A program made the position numbers and the translations under genes. The notes under the pieces were generated by a model. The model did not search any database, was not told where the DNA came from, and worked only from the letters and a program-made list of their open reading frames with translations. A stretch of 24,496 bases of DNA from CAZXPG01 sp964643145 (GTDB lineage Bacteria > Pseudomonadota > Alphaproteobacteria > Rickettsiales > Arcanibacteraceae), in NCBI GenBank assembly GCA_964643145.1, contig CAZXPG010000027.1, positions 1 through 24,496 of the forward strand. Direction: 5' to 3'. Each line of letters opens with the position of its first letter. Position 1 is the first letter of the stretch. Below, one piece after another: positions 24,110-24,496 of the stretch.

Positions 24110-24156
24110 ATAACCTCAGTTTCGGATAAACTTTGTTTATCCGAAACTGAGGTTAT
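24110..24156. repeat. palindromic element copy (intact, longest)
   Basis: Perfect arms of 22 bp (24110-24131 and 24135-24156) surround loop TTT. The core reads CAGTTTCGGATAAAC where the other copies have CAGTTTTGGATAAGC. Both differences are matched on the opposite arm, so pairing is preserved. It follows the beta-lactamase-like gene on minus by 2 bp and may also end its transcript. Confidence 0.9.
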
Positions 24157-24158
24157 AG

Positions 24159-24496
24159 TTAGTCAGCATGCGTTATATAATGATTGATGACATACTCTGT
24201 AATAGACTTCCTACAGGCAATAAAATCGCCGAGTTCTTCATCGACATTTTTTACAATACGTGTAGCGAAAAATATTGACCTGTCAGGAAATTCTTTATAA
24301 CCAACCCACCAGCCAATATTCTGTCCGTCAGATGCAGTCATACCTGATTTTCCAAAGGTTCTGATTGTACTATCATCTGGAACCAACATAAATGACTTGA
24401 CCACCCCCATCACTTCTTTAGAAAAAGGAAGCTCATCTTTAGGCGGACTCAACATTGAAGCGCAACACTGCTATAATCCTTTTAAAAAAAGGGAGG
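24159..24496 (-). pseudogene. class D beta-lactamase-like protein, C-terminal part with in-frame stop (runs off window)
   Basis: The C-terminal about 98 residues match class D beta-lactamases (or the related BlaR1 sensor domain). LPFSKEVMGVVKSFM is followed by the active-site KSG motif (FGKSGMTASDG, in place of the usual KTG), then IGWWVGYKEFPD, IFFATRIV and the closing RKSITEYVI. An ATG exists at 24455, but family members continue upstream. Reading on in the same frame, residues SLFLKGL fit the family before an amber codon at 24471-24473, where a Glu or Asn codon normally precedes the Gln. This suggests a nonsense mutation. Only 8 upstream residues are visible, so a frameshift elsewhere or a sequencing error is possible. 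Confidence 0.6.

Noticed and set aside
1..24496. CRISPR array
   Set aside because: No series of short direct repeats with regular unique spacers is present; repeats seen are isolated palindromes or pairs.

Overview
The window looks like an alphaproteobacterial chromosome of low to moderate GC. The right two thirds carry housekeeping genes: argS, dgt, a divergent erpA-type A-type Fe-S carrier, rpmG, a histidinol-phosphatase-like IMPase, rlpA with a SPOR domain, glmU, a DUF1640 coiled-coil protein and rmuC. I cannot name the genus. Short perfect palindromes scattered between and inside genes recall the palindromic elements described in Rickettsia, but they need not be related.

Layout. (1) 1-870: the 3' part of a gene ending in a PD-(D/E)XK-like domain, with a palindromic element inside its open frame. 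(2) 912-3311 (minus): a 799-residue fusion of GNAT, GNAT, SAM methyltransferase and aminoglycoside-phosphotransferase-like domains. (3) 3387-8920: an integrative or phage-like module with a two-gene Xre regulator unit on minus and, on plus, a winged-helix-like protein, a small protein, a replication protein with a DnaA N-terminal-like domain, a DUF6362 protein, a small protein and a large serine recombinase. The recombinase 3' end runs into tRNA-Ala(GGC), so this looks like an island abutting a tRNA gene. (4) 8883-18623: the core genes, with several hairpins around 14.8-15.2 kb. (5) 18577-24019 (minus): a signalling operon encoding a TonB-dependent receptor, a YfiR-family periplasmic protein, a membrane histidine kinase with HAMP, an Rcp1-type response regulator and a soluble histidine kinase. 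(6) 24159-24496: the C-terminal part of a class D beta-lactamase-like protein with an in-frame amber codon.

How the parts fit. The right-hand operon reads as one pathway: an outer-membrane receptor, a periplasmic modulator, an inner-membrane kinase and a receiver protein, with a second kinase behind a hairpin. The left part carries replication, control and integration genes of a mobile element, next to a possible resistance or modification gene. Two repeat families stand out. One is a palindrome whose arms vary together: three intact and two decayed copies. The other is a leader of about 110-120 bp repeated directly in front of the IMPase and the soluble histidine kinase.
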